DNA from: Levilactobacillus acidifarinae DSM 19394 = JCM 15949
Lineage (GTDB): Bacteria > Bacillota > Bacilli > Lactobacillales > Lactobacillaceae
NCBI RefSeq assembly: GCF_001434835.1
Contig: NZ_AZDV01000028.1
Location: 176,363 to 240,362, forward strand
Direction: 5' to 3'
DNA: 64,000 bases
In this document: in pieces, positions 24,455-33,917 of the stretch
How the letters are laid out: every line of letters starts with the position of its first letter
Numbering within the stretch: the first letter of the stretch is position 1
The notes under the pieces: model-generated
The model's database searches: none
Told to the model about the DNA's origin: nothing
What the model saw: only the letters and a program-made list of their open reading frames with translations
Program-made: the position numbers and the translations under genes

Positions 24455-25852
24455 CTAATTTTGACCGGCTTCTTCTGGCTTTTCTTTGCCACGAGTTCCT
24501 TGTGCTTCGATTTCTTCCAACGTGTGACCCTTGGTTTCTGGGACACAGAAGCGGATGAACAGCACACCCAAGACACAGATGACACCGAAGATAGCGAACA
24601 CAGCTTCTTGTGACATGGAAGCCGTCATGATTGGGAAGAGCAGTCCAACAGCCCAAGAACCGATCCAGTTGAAGGATGAGGCTAAACCAGATGCCCGGCC
24701 CCGAATAGCTAATGGGAAGATTTCACCAACCAGCACCCAAGTTAACGGTGCCCAAGTGAAGGAGTAGAACGCCACGTAGATCGATAAGAAGACCACGATC
24801 ATCATTGGGCTGGCGTTTGGCATTAATTTGTTAATAACAGCTGGCAACAGGAAGGATAAGGCCATAACCGTCCCACCCATGGTCAACAGGGTCCGCCGGT
24901 TGAACTTGTCGGCGATCCAGAGGAAGAGTAAGGAACCAAGAACTAAGATGACCCCTTGAATGATTGGCCACATTAAGGCAGAACTTGCGGCAGAACCCGT
25001 CGCTTTTTCAACGATCAATGGAATGTAGTAGAAGATGGCGTTAGCCCCTTGGAATTGCTGGAAAGCGGCAACCCCAACCCCGGCAATAACCAGGTAACGG
25101 TACTTACCCGTGAATAACGTGCTCCAGGAAGATTTTTCCATGGCATTTTCTTCAACGTTGGCCGTGTCTTCGATTTGCTTCATTTCGCCGTCAATTTCGT
25201 CTGGCTTACGAATGTAAGATAAGACTTGACGCGCTTCGTCACGGTGACCCGTCTTGATCAAGAACCGTGGTGATTCAGGCAACTTCAGAACCCCGAAGTA
25301 CAAGATGATGGCTGGCACTGCGGCTAACCCTAACATCAAGCGCCATGCGAATTGTTCTGGTAAATCCTTTAAGATAAAGTCCATGATGTAGGATAACAGC
25401 ATCCCGGAAACGATCATGGTCTGGTTAATCCCGGATAACCGACCCCGTAAACGAGCGGGTGCCATTTCGGACATGTAAGCGGGAACCAAAGCGGAAGCAG
25501 CCCCAACGGCTAACCCTAAGAACATCCGCACGATGATTAAGTAGTAAGTCCCGTTGTTTGGTGAGAATCCACAAAGGATAGACCCAACGGCGAAGATCAA
25601 AGATGAAATTAAGATCATCTTCCGCCGACCTAACTTATCGGCCATCTGTCCGGCTAAGGCACCACCGAAGATTGCCCCAAACATCACGGCGGAAGTAATC
25701 CACCCAACTAATGAGGCGTTGGTTAACGCCCAATCGTGCTTCAAGAATGGTAAGGCACCGGTCATAACCCCGATATCATAACCAAACAAGATTCCACCAA
25801 ATGATCCGAAGAAATATATGAAACCACTTGGGATTTTCTTTTTCGTATCCAT
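24455..25852 (-). CDS. araT: L-arabinose MFS symporter (sugar porter family)
   Basis: Twelve-helix sugar:proton symporter, 465 residues, of the XylE/AraE/GalP type. Sugar-porter signatures include GFIYFFGSFGGILFGYD, ADKLGRRK, PESPRFLI, and PETKGHTLEEIE. It is the first gene of the ara operon, starts after AGGAGG, and is followed 36 bases later by araB, so it is the arabinose importer. The symbol follows lactic-acid-bacteria usage; AraE would be the Bacillus name. Confidence 0.93.
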   Translation of the reverse strand: MDTKKKIPSGFIYFFGSFGGILFGYDIGVMTGALPFLKHDWALTNASLVGWITSAVMFGAIFGGALAGQMADKLGRRKMILISSLIFAVGSILCGFSPNNGTYYLIIVRMFLGLAVGAASALVPAYMSEMAPARLRGRLSGINQTMIVSGMLLSYIMDFILKDLPEQFAWRLMLGLAAVPAIILYFGVLKLPESPRFLIKTGHRDEARQVLSYIRKPDEIDGEMKQIEDTANVEENAMEKSSWSTLFTGKYRYLVIAGVGVAAFQQFQGANAIFYYIPLIVEKATGSAASSALMWPIIQGVILVLGSLLFLWIADKFNRRTLLTMGGTVMALSFLLPAVINKLMPNASPMMIVVFLSIYVAFYSFTWAPLTWVLVGEIFPLAIRGRASGLASSFNWIGSWAVGLLFPIMTASMSQEAVFAIFGVICVLGVLFIRFCVPETKGHTLEEIEAQGTRGKEKPEEAGQN

Positions 25853-25924
25853 TTCCGTTCCTCCTATAAATTAAGGGGTAACCCCAATCAATAATAGCTG
25901 TGTTCTAATGAAACCCTGACGCTA

Positions 25925-25999
25925 CAAAACCGCTTACATTGAATGACGATGCTTTGCCGGCTACAGATTCGTAGGTCATTCCCTGCTGAAGCGTTTTCA
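25925..25999. promoter_or_regulatory. Two cre-like catabolite repression sites
   Basis: On the minus strand, TGAAAACGCTTCAG (25999-25986) and TGTAAGCGGTTTTG (25938-25925) each match the left part TGNAANCGNT of the CcpA site but not its last two bases. They lie between the ara promoter and the transporter gene, where CcpA control would be expected. Confidence 0.45.
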
Positions 26000-26013
26000 T
26001 TTTGTCAACAAAG

Positions 26014-26070
26014 TCAGTTTATAATATTTGTCCGCATAAATCAATACTAATTTGTATTGTGCGTACTAAT
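26014..26070 (-). promoter_or_regulatory. ara operon promoter region with two AraR boxes
   Basis: ATTTGTCCGCATAAAT (26026-26041) matches the known AraR box ATTTGTACGTACAAAT at 13 of 16 positions, and TATTGTGCGTACTAAT (26055-26070) at 12 of 16. Centres are 29 bp apart. A TATAAA -10-like sequence lies next to the first box, with TTGATT 15 bases upstream, so binding would block transcription. Confidence 0.7.
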
Positions 26071-26200
26071 AAGTTTGTTAAAAACCTATCATATCAAGGG
26101 ATTCGGCTGATAAAAATATTTTTAAACGCTACTATTCCCCGTTTTCTCACGTTTTGCTTTACCTGTTGCGGTAAATTAATTGGTTATGACCAATTAAAAG

Positions 26201-26239
26201 CCCCGTTGCCTCCGGCAAAATGCCGGTCTGACAACGGGG
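26201..26239 (-). terminator. araR terminator
   Basis: Stem CCCCGTTG/CAACGGGG with a nested CCGGC/GCCGG hairpin, followed on the minus strand by TTTTAATT, 15 bases after the araR stop. Confidence 0.85.
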
Positions 26240-26254
26240 TTATCGTTTTACCTA

Positions 26255-27361
26255 TTAGGGCCGCGGGTCCGCTCTTTGCGGTGCCGTTGCGGAGTGTCGA
26301 ACAATTAATTGGGGGTCGTAAGTGATCGACTCGACCGGCTTATGGTTCAATAAATCAACAATCATTTTACCAGCCGCCTGACCCATCTGTTCTTTTTCGT
26401 GGTTAAGCGTGGTTAACGCCGGGCTCATGTACTCGGACATCTGGTAGTTATCGAAACCGACAATTGAGATATCCTCCGGAACTCGTAATCCCAATTTTTT
26501 CACGAACGCCAAGACTCGAATCGCCAATTGGTCGTTGTAACAGGCAATGGCCGTCGGACGGTGTTCGTCTTTTAAGTAGGTTTCGATCCGGTGTGTAATC
26601 TTATCGAGGGCGTCTCCCGACTGATACATAATCAGATTGCTCTTATAGGAAATATCTGGATGTTGCTGATAGGCCTGCACGAACCCATCCATCCGGTGCA
26701 CGCCCTGAATATCGTCGACCTGAAAGACCCCAATGATACTTTCGTGGCCCAGACCGAACAAATAATCAATCAGTTTCCGTTCCGCGTCCATATCGGCCGT
26801 GGTGACAAACGGGAATTTCAGTTGGGGGTACGTCGCGCCGTAGTTGGCGTTGATAAATAGCGTGGGAATCTGGTCGTCCATAATTTCCTGGTACAGATCC
26901 ATGTTGGGATTGGGCAACGCACTTTGGGTGGGTTCGATGATCAGCCCCGCCACCTTAGTGTTCAACATGTTGATCAGGCTCTTCCGTTCCTTCTCGTGAT
27001 TATTGTGGGTGTTTCCCAGTAACAACGAATACCCGTTATCCGAGATGACCTGGTCAATGCCGTAGATGATCTGAGGGAAAATGTAGTCGGCAATGTGGGT
27101 CGTGACCACTCCGATCATTTTACTATCCGATTCCTTGGACCAGTCCTTATGCCAGTCCTGGACGAACATGCCGCCCCCCTGAATCCGATAAATAAAGTGT
27201 TCCGTCTCCAAATCACCCACTGCTCGTCGGACCGTGTACCGGGACACCTTAAACCGTTCCATGAGTTCCGTTTCCGTCGGTAATTTCTGATCGATCGGAT
27301 ACTTACCCGACAAGATGGCTTCCTTGAGGGCGTCTTTTACTTTTTGGTATTTACTTTCCAT
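26255..27361 (-). CDS. araR: Arabinose repressor AraR (GntR/LacI chimera)
   Basis: A 368-residue repressor with a GntR-type winged helix (residues 1-70, QKLPTETELMERFKVSRYTVRRA) fused to a LacI-type sugar-binding domain (about 80-360; IGVVTTHIADYIFPQI, RPTAIACYNDQLAIRVL, SIVGFDNY). That fusion defines AraR. Without arabinose it should occupy the boxes upstream of the transporter gene. The start is ATG 27361 after TTGGAG. It is in the same direction as the operon but separately transcribed, with its own promoter and terminator. Confidence 0.95.
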   Translation of the reverse strand: MESKYQKVKDALKEAILSGKYPIDQKLPTETELMERFKVSRYTVRRAVGDLETEHFIYRIQGGGMFVQDWHKDWSKESDSKMIGVVTTHIADYIFPQIIYGIDQVISDNGYSLLLGNTHNNHEKERKSLINMLNTKVAGLIIEPTQSALPNPNMDLYQEIMDDQIPTLFINANYGATYPQLKFPFVTTADMDAERKLIDYLFGLGHESIIGVFQVDDIQGVHRMDGFVQAYQQHPDISYKSNLIMYQSGDALDKITHRIETYLKDEHRPTAIACYNDQLAIRVLAFVKKLGLRVPEDISIVGFDNYQMSEYMSPALTTLNHEKEQMGQAAGKMIVDLLNHKPVESITYDPQLIVRHSATAPQRADPRP

Positions 27362-27446
27362 AATATTCTCCAACTCGTGCCGTTAATCGGTACCGTTTAA
27401 ATTTGGCCAGTTTCTAATCGTTCAGGCCCTGTCTGTTCTCAATTCC

Positions 27447-27475
27447 AGCATATCAAATTTTCCACTTTTTTCCAA
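27447..27475 (-). promoter_or_regulatory. araR promoter
   Basis: Minus-strand -35 TTGGAA (27475-27470), 17-base spacer, -10 TATGCT (27452-27447). Confidence 0.7.
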
Positions 27476-27590
27476 TTGTGAGTCCCGGTTTTCAAGGCGT
27501 TTCATAAATTTAATTGTCGTTAACCGGTTTAATTTAAAAAGCCGACCGAAACCGAGCTCAATTCTGACGGTTACGGACGACCTATCGGAC

Positions 27591-28187
27591 CTATTCAGCT
27601 GCTGAGTCGGTCACGGGGTTCCCGTCAGCGTCTAGGTGCTTAATCACCCGAGCCGGATTCCCCGCAATGACCAGGTTATCACCAAACGACTTGGTGACGA
27701 CCGATCCGCCACCGACCATCACGTTATTCCCCAACGTCACGCCCGGAAGAATCACGGCGTCCCCGCCAATCCAGCAGTTGTTCCCGATCTTGACCGGGGC
27801 CCCATTGCCTAACCAGGACGTTCGGTCCTTCAAATTAAAGGGATGCCCGGCCGCGTAGATCTGCACCCGGGGCGCCAACAAGGCGTTGTCCCCGATGGTG
27901 ATCTCGCAGGTATCCAACAGAATACAGTCGAAGTTGGCAAAAAAGTTATTCCCCACGTGAATGTTGTAGCCGTAATCGCACACAAACCGGGAGCGGACTT
28001 CCGGATGTTGTCCGGTTGACCCAAAAAGCTCCCGAATCAATTTTTCGTGTGTCGCCTTGTCCCGAAACGGAATGGTATCCATCCGTTCGTAGAGGTCGCG
28101 GGCATGTTCCCGTTCTGCGACTAACTGCGGATCGTTCACGTCGTATAACTCGCTTGCCATCATCTTTTCGAATTCCGTTTTTGCCAT
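27591..28187 (-). CDS. Sugar O-acetyltransferase (Maa/LacA type)
   Basis: A 198-residue left-handed beta-helix acetyltransferase paralogous to 19921-20508. Shared landmarks are the Maa domain (EFEKMMASELYDVNDPQL), RELFGSTG, FVCDYGYNI, the His in YAAGHP, and TLGNNVMVGGGSVVTKSFGDN. The start at 28187 is preferred; the ATG at 28196 abuts its GGG. It ends the cluster on the far side of araR. Acceptor sugar unknown. Confidence 0.91.
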   Translation of the reverse strand: MAKTEFEKMMASELYDVNDPQLVAEREHARDLYERMDTIPFRDKATHEKLIRELFGSTGQHPEVRSRFVCDYGYNIHVGNNFFANFDCILLDTCEITIGDNALLAPRVQIYAAGHPFNLKDRTSWLGNGAPVKIGNNCWIGGDAVILPGVTLGNNVMVGGGSVVTKSFGDNLVIAGNPARVIKHLDADGNPVTDSAAE

Positions 28188-28306
28188 GCCCAACATCCCA
28201 TTCTTAAATTTATTGGTCTCAATACAGGCATTCTAACAGACAATGAAATCGATTTCAATGATATTTATCCGTATCAATTATAATTAACTCTAATTTGTCG
28301 AAAAAG

Positions 28307-30082
28307 TTAGTTGTCAGCCCGCTCCGCCCGAATGGCCGCCATAAAGGCTTTCCCGTACTTCGCTAGCTTACTGGCTCCCACTCCCCGAACGCTCAAAAAG
28401 CTCGCTTCATCTTGGGGCTGAACGGCACACATATCATGGAGGGTCCGGTCAGAGAAGATCATAAACGGTGGGACGTGTTGTTCTTCGGCCAGATCCTTCC
28501 GTAACGCCCGCAGCTGCCCAAAGAGAGCGTCGTCTTCGGGCGTCAACCGCTGGGCCTGACGGGCCATCTTGCGATAAACCGTGGTTTTCCCCTTAAGCAC
28601 CCCGGCGCCAGCCGTCGTCACCTGCAACGTGGGATACTGGCCCCCGACGCTTTGCAGGTATCCGGCCGCCGTTAAGAAATCAATGAGTTCGCCAACGCTC
28701 TTTTGGCGATGATTACGCATGATCCCGTAGGTCGGCAATTGATCGAGCTGTTGCTCTAACACCCGTTTATTCTTCGCTCCGGTCAGCACCTGGGCCACGA
28801 TCCCCTTCCCGTAACGCGACCGCAAGCGGACCACACAGGACAGGACCTTTTGTGCGGCCGTCGTCACGTCTTGGGCTTCGCGGTCGTCTTGGCAATTACT
28901 ACACCGCCCACACGGCTTTGAGTCTTCGCCAAAGTAGGCCAGAATGAACTGTTGCAGACAGCCCTGAGTGTTGGCATACTGGCTCATCACCTGTAATTTC
29001 CGATAAGCCCGCTGCTTATGAGTCTCATCCATTTCCGATTGGTCGATAAAAAAGTGTTGAATTTGTAAGTCCTGCGACCGGTATAACAAGATGGCCTCAC
29101 TAGGTAGCCCGTCTCTGCCGGCCCGGCCCGCTTCTTGGTAGTACGCTTCCAGCGTTCCCGGCACCTGCGCGTGGATCACAAAGCGCACGTTACTCTTATC
29201 AATTCCCATCCCAAAAGCGTTGGTGGCTACCATTACCTGCACCCGATCGTACAGAAAGTCTTCCTGATTTTGCCGCCGAACCTCGTCGGGCAACCCCGCG
29301 TGATACATCGCCACGGCCACTTTATGATTGATCAACATATTGGTCAACCGCTCGACTTCTTTCCGGGTACTGGCGTAAATGATTCCCGCCGCATCGGCGT
29401 TGACGTGTAGGTAATCCAAAATATAGCGGTCCGTATCCTGGTCCTTCACCACGGTCAAATTCAGATTATCCCGTTCAAACCCCGTATTAACCTCGTTTTG
29501 TGGGTCGATGGCCAGCTGTTGACAGATATCGGTCGCCACTTGCTCCGTCGCGGTGGCGGTCAAGGCTAGAACCTGCGGGTGCGTGGGCAACTGCTGAATA
29601 ACCGTGCTCAACGCCAAGTAGCTCGGCCGAAAATCGTGTCCCCACTGGGAGATGCAATGGGCTTCATCAACGGCCAAAAGGTCGACGGGTAACTGGCCCA
29701 ACGCCTGCAGAAAGGCCGCTGATTCCAGTCGCTCGGGTGCGACGTACAGTAATTTGTATTGTCCCTGATGCAACGCCGCTAGCCGCTCCTGAATTTCCGG
29801 CCAAGCCACGGTGCTGTTAATGTAGGTCGCCGGTACGCCGCCTTCATTTAACGCATCGACCTGGTCTTTCATCAGGGAGATCAACGGGGAAACCACCACC
29901 GTGATCCCCGTAAATAGGAGCGCGGGAATCTGGTAACATAACGACTTTCCGCCCCCGGTGGGCATGATGGCCAACGTGTTATCCCCCGTCAGCACGTGTT
30001 CCAAGACCGCCCGTTGTCCCGGCCGAAAATCATCGTATCCAAACGTTGTTTTTAAGACCCCTTGGGCCGCCGTTAAATCCAT
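28307..30082 (-). CDS. recQ: ATP-dependent DNA helicase RecQ
   Basis: A 591-residue 3'-5' DNA helicase for recombination and fork repair. Walker A MPTGGGKS (40-47), DEAH box at 139-142 followed by CISQWGHDFRPSY, motif VI QEAGRAGRDG, the RQC zinc cysteines (CGRCSNC), and a C-terminal HRDC domain with SVRGVGASKLAKYG. All parts are present and full length. The start at 30082 has GGAG somewhat far upstream (12 bases); the longer frame begins in the leader and is not supported. Likely monocistronic. Confidence 0.95.
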   Translation of the reverse strand: MDLTAAQGVLKTTFGYDDFRPGQRAVLEHVLTGDNTLAIMPTGGGKSLCYQIPALLFTGITVVVSPLISLMKDQVDALNEGGVPATYINSTVAWPEIQERLAALHQGQYKLLYVAPERLESAAFLQALGQLPVDLLAVDEAHCISQWGHDFRPSYLALSTVIQQLPTHPQVLALTATATEQVATDICQQLAIDPQNEVNTGFERDNLNLTVVKDQDTDRYILDYLHVNADAAGIIYASTRKEVERLTNMLINHKVAVAMYHAGLPDEVRRQNQEDFLYDRVQVMVATNAFGMGIDKSNVRFVIHAQVPGTLEAYYQEAGRAGRDGLPSEAILLYRSQDLQIQHFFIDQSEMDETHKQRAYRKLQVMSQYANTQGCLQQFILAYFGEDSKPCGRCSNCQDDREAQDVTTAAQKVLSCVVRLRSRYGKGIVAQVLTGAKNKRVLEQQLDQLPTYGIMRNHRQKSVGELIDFLTAAGYLQSVGGQYPTLQVTTAGAGVLKGKTTVYRKMARQAQRLTPEDDALFGQLRALRKDLAEEQHVPPFMIFSDRTLHDMCAVQPQDEASFLSVRGVGASKLAKYGKAFMAAIRAERADN

Positions 30083-30148
30083 CCTGTCTAAGCGCTCCTT
30101 TTTTCGTAAGTAGTGGTTCCATTTTACCGGCAAACGCCGACGAGAACA

Positions 30149-30217
30149 ACTGGCCAACCGCTAAACTGTTGGCCAGTCTAAAAAATGCTGTGCCCGATGA
30201 TTCGGTAACACAGCATT
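30149..30217 (-). terminator. Two adjacent hairpins after CoA-disulfide reductase gene
   Basis: AATGCTGTG/CACAGCATT (30184-30217) with TTTTTT after it on the minus strand, then a perfect ACTGGCCAAC/GTTGGCCAGT (30149-30177). The first is a good terminator for the reductase gene; the second lies in the recQ leader. Confidence 0.8.
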
Positions 30218-30283
30218 TATTCGCCTTTATTGATATTTAGGTGAGAAGCCACGTTGAAGCTCAGTCGTTTACGACCGAGTAGG

Positions 30284-31987
30284 TCACAAATCGAAATGGT
30301 AGGCCGTTACGATGGGCTCACGTCTCGTGGTTTGATCATGGAAGAATTCGACTTCACAAATAGCATCAAACGACCCGGCAATGTTGACGACGTTCGAGTA
30401 CCCAATGTTCTGCAATGCCCGGGTGACGTTATAACTGCGTTTTCCCGTCGCACAGTGCAGATATACCGGCCGATCATGGGGAATCTCGGCCAACCGGTCC
30501 CGAAATTGACTCATAGGGATGTTGGTGGCGCCCTTCAGGTGACCGGCCGCAAATTCGTCCGGCTCCCGGACGTCAATGATGACCGCCCCGCTCGTAACCA
30601 ATTGCCGGACCTGCCGCACATCAACCTGCTGGTATTCCCCGTTCAACAGGTTGGTGGCGACCAACCCGGCCATCACGACCGCCGCTTTAACGGGACTCAC
30701 GGTTGGCTGATAGACCAGTTCGAGGTCCGCCAAGTCCTCAACGGTCGCGTGGTGTTGAATCAACGCGGCGACCACGTTGATCTGGCGGTCCACGTCACTC
30801 TTCCCCACGGCCTGTGCGCCTAACAATTCACCGGTCGTCGGGTCAAACAGAACCTTGAGATATAGGTGCTGTGCGTTCGGCATCACCGGAACCTTGTCAC
30901 TAGGAATGACTAACGCACTGCGATAAGCTAGCTTTGCGGCCGTCGCGACCCGCTCGGTCAACCCGGTGGCGGCGACCCGGAGATCGAAGACGGGAAGCCC
31001 CTGGGAACCGATCACACCGCGGCGCCGAATGGGGCGACCATACAGGTGATCCACCGCACGCCGGGCTTCCATCTGCGCGGGCAAGGCCAGACTCAGCCGC
31101 AACGGTTGCCGGGTCAGTGCATTAGTGACCTCAATGGCATCCCCGACCGCGTAGATGTGGGGCTGATTGGTCTGGTAGTGCTGATCGACTTGAATGGCCC
31201 CGGTCGTGCCTAACCGAATGCCCGCCGTCTGGGCCAACTCGGTGTTCGGTCGAACGCCCAAGGCCAAGAGAACGGCCTGGGCGGCTACTTGAGTCCCGTC
31301 ACTCAATTCAACCGTTTTGGCCGTAATGCGTTGGGCCGTCTGACCCAAACGCAAATCCACGTGCTGGTCGTATAGTTGTTTATGCACCAACTGAGCCAGG
31401 TCACTATCTAACGTGGCAGCAAGTACCTGATCTTGTTGTTCAATAATGGTGACCCGGTACCCCGCTTGGGTCAGGTTTTCGGTGGTCTCCACGCCAATGG
31501 CCCCGCCCCCAATAACGGCGACGTCAGTCACTTTATGGGTCTTCAAGTAGTCATCAAACGCCGTGACGTCGGCCACATTGCGTAAGGTAAAAACTTGTGG
31601 ACCATTACTCCCCGTTAGCGTGCTTGGGCGAATAGGGGTCGCTCCGGTGGCCAAGAATAACTCATCGTAGGTATCCGTACTTAATTCCTGGGTAAGTTGG
31701 TTAGTGACCTGCACGGTTTGTTGTACCGGATCAATGGCCGTCACCGCATGATTGACCACCACGTCCACGTTATACTGCGCCTTAAACTGCGCTGGTGTCA
31801 TTAACACTAGTTTCGCTGCCGGCGCTACCGTCTGGGACAGGTAGTAGGGCAAGGCACAACTAGAGATTGACACGTGCGCGTCCCGTTCGTAAATGGTAAT
31901 CTGGGCGGTTTCATCCAAGCGGCGAATCCGGGCGGCGACGGCAGTCCCGCCGGCCACACCACCAATAATCACAATTTTCTTTCCCAT
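30284..31987 (-). CDS. CoA-disulfide reductase with rhodanese domain
   Basis: A 567-residue flavoenzyme fusion. The first about 450 residues are an FAD/NAD(P)H disulfide reductase with GGVAGGTAVAARIRR at the FAD site, the redox-active single Cys44 in SSCALPYY, and VIGGGAIGVE for NAD(P)H. The C-terminal 100 residues are a rhodanese domain with active Cys512 in HCATGKRS. Such fusions reduce CoA disulfide, CoA persulfide or polysulfide and help redox and sulfur balance. Monocistronic, with terminator. Confidence 0.9.
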   Translation of the reverse strand: MGKKIVIIGGVAGGTAVAARIRRLDETAQITIYERDAHVSISSCALPYYLSQTVAPAAKLVLMTPAQFKAQYNVDVVVNHAVTAIDPVQQTVQVTNQLTQELSTDTYDELFLATGATPIRPSTLTGSNGPQVFTLRNVADVTAFDDYLKTHKVTDVAVIGGGAIGVETTENLTQAGYRVTIIEQQDQVLAATLDSDLAQLVHKQLYDQHVDLRLGQTAQRITAKTVELSDGTQVAAQAVLLALGVRPNTELAQTAGIRLGTTGAIQVDQHYQTNQPHIYAVGDAIEVTNALTRQPLRLSLALPAQMEARRAVDHLYGRPIRRRGVIGSQGLPVFDLRVAATGLTERVATAAKLAYRSALVIPSDKVPVMPNAQHLYLKVLFDPTTGELLGAQAVGKSDVDRQINVVAALIQHHATVEDLADLELVYQPTVSPVKAAVVMAGLVATNLLNGEYQQVDVRQVRQLVTSGAVIIDVREPDEFAAGHLKGATNIPMSQFRDRLAEIPHDRPVYLHCATGKRSYNVTRALQNIGYSNVVNIAGSFDAICEVEFFHDQTTRREPIVTAYHFDL

Positions 31988-32066
31988 AAGTCATCCACTC
32001 CTTTAAGGGTCCTTGATGCTTAACTGCCTTAAGTGTACGGGCTTAGGCCCTGGGGTGCAAGCATCC

Positions 32067-32301
32067 CTAAGCGCAAAAAAGGAACTGGTTGTTTAAGATA
32101 ACTAGTTGCTGACTAAACCTTAGTTTAACGCCGGTAAGCGGTTCGCCGTCTAGCAAGTACGCCGTGCGTTCCAACCATATGTATTGCTTTGATATCGTGG
32201 CAAGTTGCTCCACCCGTACGTGTGTCGGTACCACCAGTCCAACCGTTACGAGTCCGACCGCCATAGCTAGGAACCAGTTCCCCCGTTTTCCTGTAACTCA
32301 G
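32067..32301 (-). pseudogene. Decayed small secreted-protein gene
   Basis: On the minus strand, AGGGGAG (32316-32310) lies eight bases before a CTG (32301-32299) that reads SYRKTG. After a run of five G (plus-strand C run 32280-32284) the next frame gives NWFLAMAVGLVTVGLVVPT, a good signal peptide, then about 45 more residues up to TAG at 32067. Removing one G and reading CTG as a lost ATG/TTG start would restore a protein of about 77 residues. Two lesions suggest decay; a sequencing slip in the G run is possible. No family recognised. Confidence 0.45.
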
Positions 32302-32407
32302 GTTAATTTCTCCCCTGTTGTACTGGCAGTTACACGCCACCGGTTACCCCCACAATCTCCTGGTAGCCAGAGTAAACGGGTCAGTCGTTTTCAATCGCGA
32401 CTAATGC

Positions 32408-32413
32408 TATAAT
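32408..32413 (+). promoter_or_regulatory. Extended -10 of pepD promoter
   Basis: TGCTATAAT, an extended -10 motif, lies 16 bases before AAAGGAG of the dipeptidase gene. The -35 region is weak. Confidence 0.6.
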
Positions 32414-32446
32414 ACAGGTTAACTTAACAAAGGAGTGTCGCATGTT

Positions 32447-33853
32447 ATGACTAAGCGAATTAAAGGTTCTTGTACCACGATTTTAGTGGGTAAGAAGGCT
32501 TCTATCGACGGCTCAACCATCATTTCTCGAAATGACGATGGTCACGAAGCCCTCGACCCAGAACGGTTTGTGGTGGTTAACCCCGCCGACCAACCCCGTC
32601 ACTATCAATCCGTCATCAGTAAGGTTCAGGTAGACTTACCCGATAATCCTTTACGGTACACGTCCATCCCGAACTCAATTTTAACCAACGGAATCTGGCC
32701 CGCTGCCGGCATCAACAGTGAAAATATTGCGATGTCCGCCACGGAAACGATTACCACCAACTCCCGCATCATGGGAATCGACCCTTACGTCGACGGCGGT
32801 ATCGGTGAAGAAGACCTGGTAACCTTGGTTCTGCCTTACATTCACAGTGCTAAGGAAGGGGTCGAACGCCTTGGCGCCCTGTTAGCGCAATACGGGACCT
32901 ACGAACCTAACGGGATCGCCTTTTCCGATCAGGATGAAATCTGGTGGTTAGAAACCATCGGGGGCCATCACTGGGCGGCTAAGCGGATTCCGGACGACGC
33001 CTACGTGGTCGCCCCGAACCGCATGAACATCGACGATTTCGACTTTGATGCCGACGACACGCTGGCCTCCGCCGACCTCCAAGACATGATTGCCCAATAC
33101 AACCTGAACCCGGACTTCGACCAAGTGAACCTCCGTCACATCTTTGGGAGTGCCACCATCAAGGACACGGTCTACAACAATCCACGGGCTTGGTTTGGTC
33201 AAAAGTACTTTACGCCAGACGTTGAGCAAGACCCAATGGGCCAAGACCTGCCGTTCATTTGCCACGCTAACCGTAAGATTTCCATTGAAGACGTGAAGTT
33301 CGTCTTAAGTTCTCACTTTGAAAACACCAAATACGATCCTTACGGTAGCGGCTCCGAAGCCGACAAAACTCTTTTCCGGCCAATCGGGATCAACCGGAAC
33401 CACGACGTGCACATCTTACAGATTCGTAACAACGTGCCCGCTGCCGTTGCCGGGATTCACTGGTTAGCCTTTGGTGCCAACACCTTCAACACGGTGGTGC
33501 CGTTCTACGCTAACGTTAACGACACACCGGCCAGCTACAAGAACGCCGATGGCAACTTCAACTTAAACGACATGTACTGGTTGAGTTGTACCACGGCCCT
33601 TCTCGGCGACACCGACTACGACCTGTACGTGGACTTCCGAAACACCTTTGCTCTGGAGGCCATGGGGGCTTACCGGAAGATTCAAAACGACACGGATGCC
33701 GCCATTGCTGATCAAAGTGATCCCGAAGCCTACTTGGCCAAGGCCAACGACGCCCTAGCCGCCGAATCACTGAAACGCCAAACCAAGCTCTTAGGTGACA
33801 TGGTCATCATGGGCTCCGAACACATGAAGTTACGGTACAACTTAAACGACTAA
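32447..33853 (+). CDS. pepD: C69 family dipeptidase
   Basis: An N-terminal-nucleophile dipeptidase of family C69, 468 residues, acting on a broad set of dipeptides in the cytoplasm. The nucleophile is Cys9 in [18 protein letters not shown], released by removal of the first eight residues. The start is taken at ATG 32447; the GTG at 32435 is inside the ribosome site AAAGGAG. It completes peptide use along with PepN and the Opp system in this window. Confidence 0.94.
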   Translation: MTKRIKGSCTTILVGKKASIDGSTIISRNDDGHEALDPERFVVVNPADQPRHYQSVISKVQVDLPDNPLRYTSIPNSILTNGIWPAAGINSENIAMSATETITTNSRIMGIDPYVDGGIGEEDLVTLVLPYIHSAKEGVERLGALLAQYGTYEPNGIAFSDQDEIWWLETIGGHHWAAKRIPDDAYVVAPNRMNIDDFDFDADDTLASADLQDMIAQYNLNPDFDQVNLRHIFGSATIKDTVYNNPRAWFGQKYFTPDVEQDPMGQDLPFICHANRKISIEDVKFVLSSHFENTKYDPYGSGSEADKTLFRPIGINRNHDVHILQIRNNVPAAVAGIHWLAFGANTFNTVVPFYANVNDTPASYKNADGNFNLNDMYWLSCTTALLGDTDYDLYVDFRNTFALEAMGAYRKIQNDTDAAIADQSDPEAYLAKANDALAAESLKRQTKLLGDMVIMGSEHMKLRYNLND

Positions 33854-33865
33854 GCTGATTTTAGG

Positions 33866-33900
33866 AACTGGGATGCCTGACGGTGTCCCAGTTTTTTTGT
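33866..33900 (+). terminator. pepD terminator
   Basis: AACTGGGA/TCCCAGTT followed by seven T, 12 bases after the stop. Confidence 0.9.
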
Positions 33901-33917
33901 CGTCTTTAATCCCCCAA

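Noticed and set aside
32164..32412. An 82-codon open frame on the plus strand upstream of pepD
   Set aside because: It overlaps the pepD promoter, has no ribosome site, and lies opposite the decayed secreted-protein gene.
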